A stretch of DNA of 46,556 nucleotides from Rhodospirillales bacterium (GTDB lineage: Bacteria > Pseudomonadota > Alphaproteobacteria > TMED109): contig VXPW01000061.1 of NCBI GenBank assembly GCA_009839325.1, forward strand, positions 21,456 through 68,011, written 5' to 3'. Shown here piece after piece: positions 26,801-34,891 of this stretch (within the stretch, counting starts at the first letter, position 1; each line of letters starts with the position of its first letter). Position numbers and translations under genes: made by a program. A model generated the notes under the pieces. It saw nothing but the letters and a program-made list of their open reading frames with translations, was not told the DNA's origin and made no database searches.

Positions 26801-29800
26801 CCTGCTTGGTGAGCGCCACGATTCTGCCAGCGGCGAGACCGTGTTTGATACTGAGGTCCTGCCCTCGGACCCGGCATGGTTGAACGACCATCAGGTGTTC
26901 GGCCACTTGGTGGTTCCGGGCGCATTGTACGGGGCCATGGCCGCGTCTGCGTCCCTTTTGGAGGGAGGCGAGTCAGCCGTCGTGGAGGACTTCCAGATCC
27001 AGACGGCGCTGGTCTTTCGGAGCGACGGCGCCGACGAGGCCTCCGACCATCCGGGCCGACGGCTTCAAGTCCTGCTCGGTGACTCCGAAGACGACGCGTC
27101 GCGAAGGGTTCGGCTGCTCAGCCGGGCCGACGGGGAGGAGGTCTGGACGCTGCACGCGGAAGGGCGAATCGCGACATCCCGCGCCGCTCCGCCGGACACG
27201 GTCCCACCGCTCGATCTCGACCGCATGAAGGCAGGCCTCTCCCCTGTGGAACTGCCGGCCTACTACCGCGCCAAGGTGGCCGTCGGCATCGACCTTGGTC
27301 CATCGTTCCGCACCCTGGAGGCATTGTGGTCGGGACCCGGCGAGGCGCTGGGGGAGATCACTCTCCCAGCCGGTCTCGAGGACAGCCGGTTCGAGGTGCA
27401 CCCGCTCGTGCTCGACGGCTGTTTCCAGGTCATGGGGGCGGCCCGCGAATGGGACGGAGATGAAGGCGGCATCACGTACCTTCCCTTCGCGTGGGAGCGG
27501 CTGTGCCTGCCGGACCGGCTACCCGACCAGCTGATATGCCACGTGCAAATGCGGGCAGGCCCCGCCGAAGGAACGGCGGGATCGGAAGACGCGGAACTGC
27601 GGGAAGTCCAGGCTGCGGATCTGCGACTCTACGACCGCAGCGGTCATCCGGTCGGTCAATTGTCCGGCTTTACCGTGAAGCGGGCTACCCGGGCGGCACT
27701 GCTTTCAGCGATCGAAGGAATCGACGACCTCCTGTATCAGGTGGTCTGGCGTGACAGCGCTCTGCCGCCCGGCATGCCGCCTGCAGATTTTCTCACTCTA
27801 CCCTCGACGGTTGCAGGGGAAACGGATCTGTTCACCGAGTACCTCGGGAACGAAGGTGTCGGCGCCGAAGATCGGGCCAATTTGCTGGCCGATCTTGAGC
27901 AATTGGCCCATGTTTACGCCGTCGCGACCCTCGACGGGCTGGGATGGGAACGCACCGCAGGGGCGGAGGTCGATTCCACGGCATTGCGGAAGCACCTCGG
28001 GGTGGGCTCAGAACACGAGCGGCTGTTCCGACGGCTGCTGGAGATGCTGACGCGTGGCGGGATCCTTGAGGAGGCCGGCGACGGCTTTCGCGTTGCGATC
28101 GCGTCCGGAGAACCGCTCCCGGCAGGACTGGCGGACGATCCCGACACCATTGCGGCCCGTATGGCAGAGAAGTATGCGCACGGTTTGAACGAGATCGGGC
28201 TGTTTCGTCGCAGCGCCGCCGCCTTGCCCGAAGTGCTCAGGGGGGATGCGGACCCGCTGACACTCCTGTTCAGCAGTGGCGAGCCGACCGCCGCGGACCT
28301 TTACCTGAAGGCGCCGGTGGCGCGTGCGGCGAACCGCATGCTGGCTGAGGCGACCGCGACTCTCTTGCGGTCCACGCCGGCCGGTCGGCGGCTGCGCATC
28401 CTCGAGGTCGGGGCAGGAACGGGCTCCGCGACGGCCGCCGTGCTCCCCGAACTCCCGGAAGGGAGCTACGACTACGCCTACACCGACATCTCGGCAGGCT
28501 TCTTCGCGGAAGCTGAAGCCCGTTTTGGAGGACCGGAAGCCTCGATCGATTACCGCGTCCTGGATATCGAGAAGGACCCGATCGAGCAGGGATTCGACCG
28601 GCACGGCTATGACCTGCTGATAGCGTCCAACGTGCTGCACGCCACGCGGTATCTGAACGAAACCCTGGCGCACTGCCGCGCACTCCTGGCGCCGTCGGGT
28701 CAACTGGTGGCGCTGGAGAATCTGCGCTCGCAGGGATGGCTGGATCTCACTTTCGGGCAACTGGACGGCTGGTGGCGGTTCGCCGACAGCTATCGACCGC
28801 ACCACGCCCTTGCGAGGCCTGGCGTCTGGCGCGAAGCACTTGGTGACGCAGGTTTCGAGGACATAGCGATTCTGGGCTTCGACGAGTCGGATCCGAATGC
28901 GAACCCGGATCGCGGTGTCATCGTGGCACAGGGACCAGCTGAAGTGACCGAGGCACCCGGTGTATGGGTGTTGGCTGGCGATCAAGGCGGTGTCGCGGAT
29001 GAGCTGGCTCGGGAACTGGCTGGACGCAATCAGGTGGTGGTGCTGGTAGGCGCGGATGGCCGAGTTGCGGATGGGTCGGAGCCGGTTCCGGCGGGACTGC
29101 GCGAAGTGTCCGTCGAGACGGAACAACGCACGGCGTGGACGACCCTGTTCCAGGAGCTGCCCGGAGACGCGCCACTGGCGGGCGTGGTGCATTTGCTTGG
29201 ACTGGACGGACACGGCACGGAAGCGACCACGAGCGAGATGGCGGAAGACATACGCCAGGCGACGGCGACCGCGCTGGCGATGGCACAGGGTGTTGCGGAC
29301 GCGGATGCAGAGCCGGCAAAGGGGGTGTGGTTCATCACCCGCGGGGCCCAGGTGCTGGAGATCGAGCGCGGTGGAATTCTCGCCGGTGCCACGTTGTGGG
29401 GCCTTGGCAAGGTAATGGCCCGGGAAGCGCCGCAACTGCAGCCCAGGATGCTCGATCTCGACACTGTCGGGTCTGTACCTTGCGCCGAACTCGTGAATGA
29501 GCTGTTGTATCCCGATTCCGAAAGTCACATTGCCTATCGTTTCGGCCGGCGCCAGTGCGCACGGCTGGTCTCGGCCGCAGCTGTCGTTGACCGGCTGGCC
29601 CTTCCGGACGAGCCGGGTTGGGCGCTGGCGCCCGATGCCGGTGGCGCACTCGACGGGATGCATGTGGAGACCCTGCCGGAACGTGCCCTTGAGCCCGGAG
29701 AGATCCGTGCCTCGATCGAGGCATTCGGTCTCAATTTCCGGGATGTGTTCATCGCAATTGGCCTTGTCGAAGACTCCATGGGAGGGGAGTTCTGCGGTCG

Positions 29801-32800
29801 GGTCCTGGAAGTGGCGGACGGCGTCTCAAGTGTCACCGTCGGCGACCGCGTCGTCGGATTGACGTTCCGCGCCTTCGGGTCCGAGACGGTGACCCTCGAA
29901 CAGATGGTGGCTCCGGCCCCCGACGGGTTCTCGGTCACCGAACTGGCGACGATGCCGACGGCGTTCGTGTCGGCTGCGCTGTCGTTCGAACTCTCGGGGC
30001 TGAACGCCGGCGACCGCGTGCTGATTCATGCCGGTGCTGGCGGTGTCGGGCTCGCGGCGATTCAGTTGGCGCATGCGGCTGGTGCGGAAGTGTTCGCCAC
30101 TGCAAGCGAGCGCAAGCGAGACTTTCTGCGCTCGCTCGGTGTAACGCATGTGTTCGACAGCCGCACCACCTCGTTCGGTGAGGACGTGCTTGCGGCCACG
30201 GCGGGTGCCGGAGTCGACATGGTTCTGAACAGCCTGACCGGCGAGGGCTTCATCGAGACGAGTCTCTCCTGTCTGGCCCAGGGCGGCCGCTTCGTGGAAA
30301 TGGCCCGGGTCGACATTCTCAGCGAGGAAGAGATGGCGGCGAAGCGTCCGGACGTTGCCTACGCGATCCTCGCAATCGATGCCTTGAAGGAAGAGGACCC
30401 GGTACGGGCGGGAGACATTCTGCGGCGGGTACTGGGAATGTTGGAAGCCGGGACGTTGACCCCGCTGCCTCACGCGAGATGGCCGCTGGCCGAGGCGGGA
30501 CCGGCGATGGAATGCATGCGTGCGGGCCGACACGTCGGCAAGATCGTCCTCACCAATTCGCCCTTGGCTCGCGGTCGGCTGCGGGCGGACCGGTCATATC
30601 TGGTGACCGGAGGCCTCGGCGGCATTGGGTGTGCAGTGGCAGGCTGGCTGGCCGAGCGAGGTGCCGGTGTGATCGTGCTCAATGGTCGCCGACCGCCCGA
30701 TTCGGACGTAGCGGAAGCGATCGAGGTACTGCGCCGGCGCGGCTCCACGGTTCAGGTGGAACTTGCGGACGTGACGGATGCGGACGCGATCGATGCCATG
30801 GTGGAGCGGATGGATGTGGAGCTGCCCCCGCTCGGAGGCGTCATCCACAGCGTCGGCGTGCTGTCCGACGCTGCAATCGGCAATCAGAGCTGGGAGACGT
30901 TCGAGACCGTGCTCTGGCCAAAGCTGTTGGGAGCCTGGCACCTGCATCGGGCGACGGTCGACCGCGATCTGGACATGTTCGTGCTCTTCTCCAGTGTTGC
31001 CGGCGTTCTCGGCAATCCGGGCCAGTCCAACCACGCTGCTGCCAACGCGTTCCTTGATCAGCTAGCCGCCCACCGGCGTGCGCTGGGGCTCCCTGGGCAG
31101 GCGATTGCCTGGGGGGCGTGGTCGGAGATCGGCGAGGCGGAGGAGCAGCGCGAGCGCATGACGCAGCGTTCCGCAACCAGCGGGATCGAGTGGATCACGC
31201 CGCAGCAAGGCCTTCGGTCGTTCGATCGGCTGGTGCGGGAGGACGCGGCGACGGGGGTAGTGCTGGCGAGGGATTGGGTCGCGTTTGGCGAGTCTCTCGA
31301 GGTCCGTCCACCCTTCTTGGAGGAGGTGCTGGCCGACGATGCGGAGGACGGTACCCAGTCGTCGTCAGAAGACCTGCTGTCCAGGCTGCGGGATGCTCCT
31401 GCGGGAACGCGCGAAGAAGAGCTGGTTTCGTACTTGCAGGGAGAGGTCCAGGCCGTCTTGAGGCTTCCGGCCGCTCCGCAGTCCACGGTGGGTTTCTTCG
31501 ACTTGGGAATGGACTCCCTGATGGCGGTGGAGTTGCGCAACCGGCTGAACCGCGCATTGGCCGGAGCGTACACGGTGTCCAATACCGCGGTGTTCGACTA
31601 CCCGAATATCGCCGTCCTCGCCACCCACTTGACGGAGGAGCTCGTCGGGGTGGTCGGGGCGTCCACTCCGGCAGTGCAACCCGGCCCGTCGCATCCGCCA
31701 ACCACCCCTGGCGCTCCCGGCGGCGAGGCAGATGCCGTTGCAATCGTGGGCATGGCATGCCGGTTCCCGGGCGCGAGAAACCTTCCGGCTTTCTGGGACC
31801 TGCTGGCTGCCGGTACCGACGCCCTGCGGGACGAACGCCGCGAAGCGCGACCCTGGTCCGATTTCCTCGACCTTCTGCCTGACCAGTACTCCGCCTACTG
31901 CCGTGGCGGGTTTGTCGAGGGGATCGATCAGTTCGATGCGAAGTTCTTTGGGATCTCACCCATCGAGGCCCGGCTGATAGACCCGCAGCAGCGAATGCTG
32001 TTGGAGACCGGTTGGCAGGCATTCGAGGATGCGGGAATCAATCCGGACCGGCTGAGTGGCAGTCGCACCGGGGTGTATGTCGGCGTCGCCACCAGCGAAT
32101 ACCGAGACCTCATGAAGAACGGCGACTACGGCATTGGCTATCTGAGTACCGCCGCAAGCATGGCGGTTGGCCGGCTTGCCTTTTACTTCGGCCTGGCCGG
32201 ACCGACCATGCCAGTGGAACTGAACTGCGCATCGTCGCTGGTCGCCGTGCATCAGGCGGTCGACGGCCTGCGACTTCGCGAGGCGGATCTTGCCCTTGCC
32301 GGGGGTGTGAGTGCCGTGCTCTCGGCACCGATCACAAGAGAGATGGCGGACCTCGGACTGCTGTCTCGGGAGGGCTCGTGCAAGACCTTCGACGCCGCTG
32401 CGGATGGTTTCGTTCGAGGTGAGGGCTGCGGCATGGTCGTCCTGAAGCGCCTCGCGGACGCGGAGGCCGATGGCGACCGGATTTGGGCAGTGATTCGCGG
32501 AACGGCCGTCAATCAAAACGGGGCGAGTGCGGGACCGACGGTCCCCAACGGCTCAGCGCAGGAACGGGTGATCAGTCAGGCATTGTCACAAGCTGGCATC
32601 GCGCCTTCCGACGTGGACTACCTTGAGGCCCATGGAGCCGGATCCGCCTTCGGTGATCCCATCGAAGTGCAGGCTGCCGCGGCCGTCTACGGCCAGGAAC
32701 GTCCGGACGAGAACCCGCTGCTGATCGGGTCTGTCAAGACCAACATCGGTCATTTGGAATCGGCCGCCGGCATTGCGGGCCTGATGAAGACGGTGTTGGC

Positions 32801-34274
32801 GATGAGCCGGAAGGTCGTCCCACAGCACTTGAACTTCGACAAGCCCAGCCCACTCGTCGAATGGGACCGGCTGCCGGTGCAGGTGGCGAGCGCGACGGCG
32901 GCGTGGCCCGCAGTGTCCGGTCGGCCGCCCAGGGCGGGGGTCAGCGCGTTCGGGATTTCCGGGGTGAATGCGCATGTCGTTCTTGAAGGGCACGAAGGGG
33001 CCGACGGCGGCGAGGATGAAGACGAGTGTCTGCCCGAGGGCGCCGCCCGGCGGGTCCCTGCCAGTTTGCCGCAGACGCTTGCCGCGGCTGCCCAAGGCGA
33101 TGACGAGTTCACGGCGCGTGATGCGCGACTTCTGCCTTTGTCTGCGAAGTCGGGCGGGGCGCTGCAGGCTTTGGCAGGGGAATACCTGGCGTGGCTGGAT
33201 GAACGTACCGACCTGCTGTCGACGGATGGTGACGCATCGGGCCCGCTCCTTTCCGACATGGCGTGGACGGCCGGAGTGGGACGGAGCCACCTTGACGTTC
33301 GTGCCGGCGTGGTGTTCCGTGACACCGCCTCGCTGCGAGAGCGCCTGCAGGCACTGGCGAAGGCCGAGAGCAACCGGGGCAATTCAGCGGGCGTGAAGCT
33401 GGCGTTCGTTTACGCCGACGAAATCGGCAGTTGGGCTGGAGTCAGTAAGGCTTTGTACGAGAGCGAGCCCGTCGTGCGGGCCGTCCTCGACCGTTGCGAG
33501 ACCGTGCTGCGTGACGAGCGCGGGGGCTCATTGTTGGAGGCAATGTTTGAGCGGGGCGGACCCGCAGACGCGCTCAATCATTCGGAGCTGGGAGATCCGG
33601 CCGCGTATGCGCTGGCCTGCGCGCTCACCGCCCTTTGGTCGAGTATCGGCATTCGGCCGAGCGTAGTCGGCGGACGGGGCGCTGGTGAGATCGCAGCCGC
33701 CCAGGCCGCTGGCGTATTCGATCTGGAGGACGGGCTCCGGATCGCGTCGATACGGAGTTCGCGACGCCAAGAGCTGCAGAACGGCGCGGGTGGAGGGACC
33801 GGTCCAGGCGAACAAGACGCCACTCTGGACCAGATCAGTTTCGAGCCACCCTCGATCGGTCTTCTGAGTAGCGCGACGGGTCAGCCGGTGGAGCCTGGCA
33901 AGACACTGGATGCAGCGTACTGGCGTGTGCAAATGCAGGAGTCGTCACCGTCCGAACATTGGGCGGACGCGCTTGCGAAGCTGGAGGTCCGGGTAGTTGT
34001 CGAAATCGGCGCGCAGGCCGCCCAGGGATCGGCGTCTGAAAACGGCGCCGCAGCACCGGTGCTGCTTTCGAGCCTGCGGCCAACACGTTCCGATGGGACG
34101 AGCTTGGCGACGGTCTGCGATACCGGATTCGTGGACGCGGCTGCCAGGGCATACGAAGCCGGGCTGCCGGTTTCCTTCGAAGGACTGTTCGCCGGTGAGG
34201 AACGCCGCCGCGTCTCGCTACCGGGCTATCCGTTTCAGCGTCTGGCCCACTGGCTCCAGAAGCAGCAGACCTGA
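23886..34274 (+). CDS. Modular type I polyketide synthase, KS-AT-DH-cMT-psiKR-ER-KR-ACP-KS-AT0
   Basis: This 3462-residue protein holds one full reducing module and a second partial one. Domains by nucleotide: KS1 about 23960-25260 (active Cys at 24492 in DTACSSS); AT1 25660-26600 (GHSLGE, Ser at 25947; the AYHS motif suggests malonyl-CoA); DH 26790-27720 (HxxxGxxxxP, His at 26889; DGCFQ); C-methyltransferase 27800-28920 (EVGAGTGSA); a structural KR half 28950-29590; ER 29640-30560 (HAGAGGVGLAAI); KR 30590-31150; ACP 31400-31650 (Ser at 31515, GMDSL); KS2 31730-32990 (Cys at 32226 in ELNCASS); truncated AT2 33390-34250 with Gly instead of Ser (33678). There is no thioesterase or reductase domain. 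An iterative, fully reducing, C-methylating synthase making a methyl-branched acyl chain is the likeliest reading; the product is unknown. A GTG at 23856 is an alternative start. Confidence 0.93.
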   Translation: MNRDARQRRSAASPIERHPPEHGFSEDSEPIAIVGMACRFPGADDLSAFWRLLDDGVNAVTEGIPGSGVGRIGELFPDPDVEPRACRFGAYLENLDQFDAAFFRISPVEAQMLDPQQRLMLETCWRALEDAGMDPDGLKGSRTGVYAGISNNEYRGLIMESSETAEAAASLYAVTGTSFNTAIGRVAYALGLEGPALALDTACSSSLVAIHQAASGLQRGEADLAMAGGVHTILSGRLLELRAKAGMLSPDGRCATFDAAANGYVRGEGCGIVVLKRLAEAEADGDRIWGVIRGSALNQDGASPGLTVPSEPAQEKVIAAALERAGIAPTEVDYVEAHGTGTEVGDPVEVQATGTAYGYGRGADRPLLIGSVKTNIGHLEAAAGVAGVIKVILAMNRGVIPRHLHFSTPNPVMDWDQLPLEVTATPTDWPLVPARPPRAGVSGFGWSGTNAHVILEGYGRPDGAAAAGPEHWAAGPAKPVSATFATEGAQAISAGASLAERAVRLLPLSGKTDAALDAAIERHLAWLDQRADALAAGGQGADVLADMAWTASIGRSHFNRRAGVVFRDAESLREALLELSDAGEGGVSPPAGKVAFAFTGQASQWVGMGAALYESEPVMRAVLDRCDALLRDERNGGSLLDVMFGRPASTGDLDDPQWKQPAIYALECALTELWSSVGIRPDVVFGHSLGEIAAAQCAGVFSLEDGLRFAAARGALIGALPGEGAMAAIFAPPSRVAAALDEHNAGSAGIGLCIAADNGAHQVVSGPRDEIGELLERLEAQDVRVARLRKSPAYHSAMVEPALDGLATVLSDITFSPPSLTFVSNLTGEVVGAADALDADYWLRQARSPVAFRGCVEALAAVGVDAVVEIGPHAVLGPMTTLAWPESSGNATPTVLASLRRPPKDEAPPAPGSGGGFVEAVAEGYATGLPIDFTGLFAGEARRRISLPGYPFQRERHWVETSKRRRHGSGHPLLGERHDSASGETVFDTEVLPSDPAWLNDHQVFGHLVVPGALYGAMAASASLLEGGESAVVEDFQIQTALVFRSDGADEASDHPGRRLQVLLGDSEDDASRRVRLLSRADGEEVWTLHAEGRIATSRAAPPDTVPPLDLDRMKAGLSPVELPAYYRAKVAVGIDLGPSFRTLEALWSGPGEALGEITLPAGLEDSRFEVHPLVLDGCFQVMGAAREWDGDEGGITYLPFAWERLCLPDRLPDQLICHVQMRAGPAEGTAGSEDAELREVQAADLRLYDRSGHPVGQLSGFTVKRATRAALLSAIEGIDDLLYQVVWRDSALPPGMPPADFLTLPSTVAGETDLFTEYLGNEGVGAEDRANLLADLEQLAHVYAVATLDGLGWERTAGAEVDSTALRKHLGVGSEHERLFRRLLEMLTRGGILEEAGDGFRVAIASGEPLPAGLADDPDTIAARMAEKYAHGLNEIGLFRRSAAALPEVLRGDADPLTLLFSSGEPTAADLYLKAPVARAANRMLAEATATLLRSTPAGRRLRILEVGAGTGSATAAVLPELPEGSYDYAYTDISAGFFAEAEARFGGPEASIDYRVLDIEKDPIEQGFDRHGYDLLIASNVLHATRYLNETLAHCRALLAPSGQLVALENLRSQGWLDLTFGQLDGWWRFADSYRPHHALARPGVWREALGDAGFEDIAILGFDESDPNANPDRGVIVAQGPAEVTEAPGVWVLAGDQGGVADELARELAGRNQVVVLVGADGRVADGSEPVPAGLREVSVETEQRTAWTTLFQELPGDAPLAGVVHLLGLDGHGTEATTSEMAEDIRQATATALAMAQGVADADAEPAKGVWFITRGAQVLEIERGGILAGATLWGLGKVMAREAPQLQPRMLDLDTVGSVPCAELVNELLYPDSESHIAYRFGRRQCARLVSAAAVVDRLALPDEPGWALAPDAGGALDGMHVETLPERALEPGEIRASIEAFGLNFRDVFIAIGLVEDSMGGEFCGRVLEVADGVSSVTVGDRVVGLTFRAFGSETVTLEQMVAPAPDGFSVTELATMPTAFVSAALSFELSGLNAGDRVLIHAGAGGVGLAAIQLAHAAGAEVFATASERKRDFLRSLGVTHVFDSRTTSFGEDVLAATAGAGVDMVLNSLTGEGFIETSLSCLAQGGRFVEMARVDILSEEEMAAKRPDVAYAILAIDALKEEDPVRAGDILRRVLGMLEAGTLTPLPHARWPLAEAGPAMECMRAGRHVGKIVLTNSPLARGRLRADRSYLVTGGLGGIGCAVAGWLAERGAGVIVLNGRRPPDSDVAEAIEVLRRRGSTVQVELADVTDADAIDAMVERMDVELPPLGGVIHSVGVLSDAAIGNQSWETFETVLWPKLLGAWHLHRATVDRDLDMFVLFSSVAGVLGNPGQSNHAAANAFLDQLAAHRRALGLPGQAIAWGAWSEIGEAEEQRERMTQRSATSGIEWITPQQGLRSFDRLVREDAATGVVLARDWVAFGESLEVRPPFLEEVLADDAEDGTQSSSEDLLSRLRDAPAGTREEELVSYLQGEVQAVLRLPAAPQSTVGFFDLGMDSLMAVELRNRLNRALAGAYTVSNTAVFDYPNIAVLATHLTEELVGVVGASTPAVQPGPSHPPTTPGAPGGEADAVAIVGMACRFPGARNLPAFWDLLAAGTDALRDERREARPWSDFLDLLPDQYSAYCRGGFVEGIDQFDAKFFGISPIEARLIDPQQRMLLETGWQAFEDAGINPDRLSGSRTGVYVGVATSEYRDLMKNGDYGIGYLSTAASMAVGRLAFYFGLAGPTMPVELNCASSLVAVHQAVDGLRLREADLALAGGVSAVLSAPITREMADLGLLSREGSCKTFDAAADGFVRGEGCGMVVLKRLADAEADGDRIWAVIRGTAVNQNGASAGPTVPNGSAQERVISQALSQAGIAPSDVDYLEAHGAGSAFGDPIEVQAAAAVYGQERPDENPLLIGSVKTNIGHLESAAGIAGLMKTVLAMSRKVVPQHLNFDKPSPLVEWDRLPVQVASATAAWPAVSGRPPRAGVSAFGISGVNAHVVLEGHEGADGGEDEDECLPEGAARRVPASLPQTLAAAAQGDDEFTARDARLLPLSAKSGGALQALAGEYLAWLDERTDLLSTDGDASGPLLSDMAWTAGVGRSHLDVRAGVVFRDTASLRERLQALAKAESNRGNSAGVKLAFVYADEIGSWAGVSKALYESEPVVRAVLDRCETVLRDERGGSLLEAMFERGGPADALNHSELGDPAAYALACALTALWSSIGIRPSVVGGRGAGEIAAAQAAGVFDLEDGLRIASIRSSRRQELQNGAGGGTGPGEQDATLDQISFEPPSIGLLSSATGQPVEPGKTLDAAYWRVQMQESSPSEHWADALAKLEVRVVVEIGAQAAQGSASENGAAAPVLLSSLRPTRSDGTSLATVCDTGFVDAAARAYEAGLPVSFEGLFAGEERRRVSLPGYPFQRLAHWLQKQQT

Positions 34275-34332
34275 GGTCGATTCAATCGGCCGCGCACTGT
34301 CGGCAACGGACCTGGCCTTGCGACGCGGCCCT

Positions 34333-34361
34333 CGACTGCCCCGCTTTGGGGGCAGTCGTTT
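34333..34361 (+). terminator. Rho-independent terminator after the polyketide synthase
   Basis: CGACTGCCCC and GGGGCAGTCG form a perfect ten-base-pair stem (34333-34342 and 34349-34358) with a six-base loop. TTT follows, then TCGCTCGTTT, so the T-run is short but present. It lies 58 bases after the stop codon and points in the plus direction. Its presence argues that the gene end at 34274 is a real evolved end. Confidence 0.75.
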
Positions 34362-34417
34362 CGCTCGTTTGACGCCAGGCGGCGGCCGGCCAGAGGCGGC
34401 CGGTCACCGAGAATTGG

Positions 34418-34648
34418 TCAGGCGGCGCGTGCGTCGATGTGGGTTACCAAGTCCCGCAGCGTATCGAACTGCATGCAGTCCTCGGCCACCATCTTCAGGT
34501 CGAATTCGTCGTTGACCAGTTTGAAGAATGCCACCGCTTGCATGGAGGTGACCCCAGCATCGCTGAATGCTCTGTCGAAATCTGGCTCATGATCCAGATC
34601 AAGGTTCTCGTTGATGAGTTGCCTCAGGCGGCTTTCTGTTGACGACAT
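34418..34648 (-). CDS. Free-standing acyl carrier protein
   Basis: The 76-residue acidic protein has the length and helix pattern of an ACP. The phosphopantetheine attachment site is S35 in SDAGVTSMQAVAFF, which matches the DxGxxS pattern although the usual DSL is TSM. The ATG at 34648 has an AAGGAA about ten bases upstream, so the in-frame ORF above it (to 34762) is not needed. It is convergent with the polyketide synthase and divergent from the Rieske oxygenase gene. It could supply the carrier that the terminal KS-AT0 lacks. Alternatively it serves a separate acyl or peptidyl pathway. Confidence 0.85.
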   Translation of the reverse strand: MSSTESRLRQLINENLDLDHEPDFDRAFSDAGVTSMQAVAFFKLVNDEFDLKMVAEDCMQFDTLRDLVTHIDARAA

Positions 34649-34891
34649 GTGTTTGGGTTCCTTTCTTGCGGTGCGTTCAAGCGGAATGCTGGCCTCTAGC
34701 TTCGCCGCCCGCCTACCTTGGAGGTGGAGTTTAGATAGCTTGAAACTAGATGACACAGGCAAGCGAGAAGCGCCCGCAAACTACCGTAAGCTCATGCTAC
34801 CCGCAAGCACGTTTGCGAGACGTTGCCATGCTATCGTGGTCGCCGACAGCACGATTGGAGCAGGCTGCCGACACCCGACAGCCCAAGTGAA
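34649..34891. promoter_or_regulatory. Divergent promoter region, ACP and Rieske oxygenase
   Basis: This stretch between two divergent starts includes a locally AT-rich patch near 34725-34760 (TTTAGATAGCTTGAAACTAGATGA). On the minus strand a TTGCCT and a TATCTA lie about 19 bases apart, a weak promoter candidate for the ACP gene. No convincing element was found for the oxygenase. A shared regulator site is possible but none was identified. Confidence 0.3.

Noticed and set aside
28008-29663. 551-residue minus-strand ORF inside the PKS
   Set aside because: It lies entirely opposite the methyltransferase and psiKR regions of the PKS, is Arg/Gln/His rich, and matches the codon-shadow pattern of high-GC DNA.
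34386-34403. Six-base-pair GC hairpin after the ACP gene
   Set aside because: There is no T-run in the minus direction, and the stem is short, so it was not called as a terminator.
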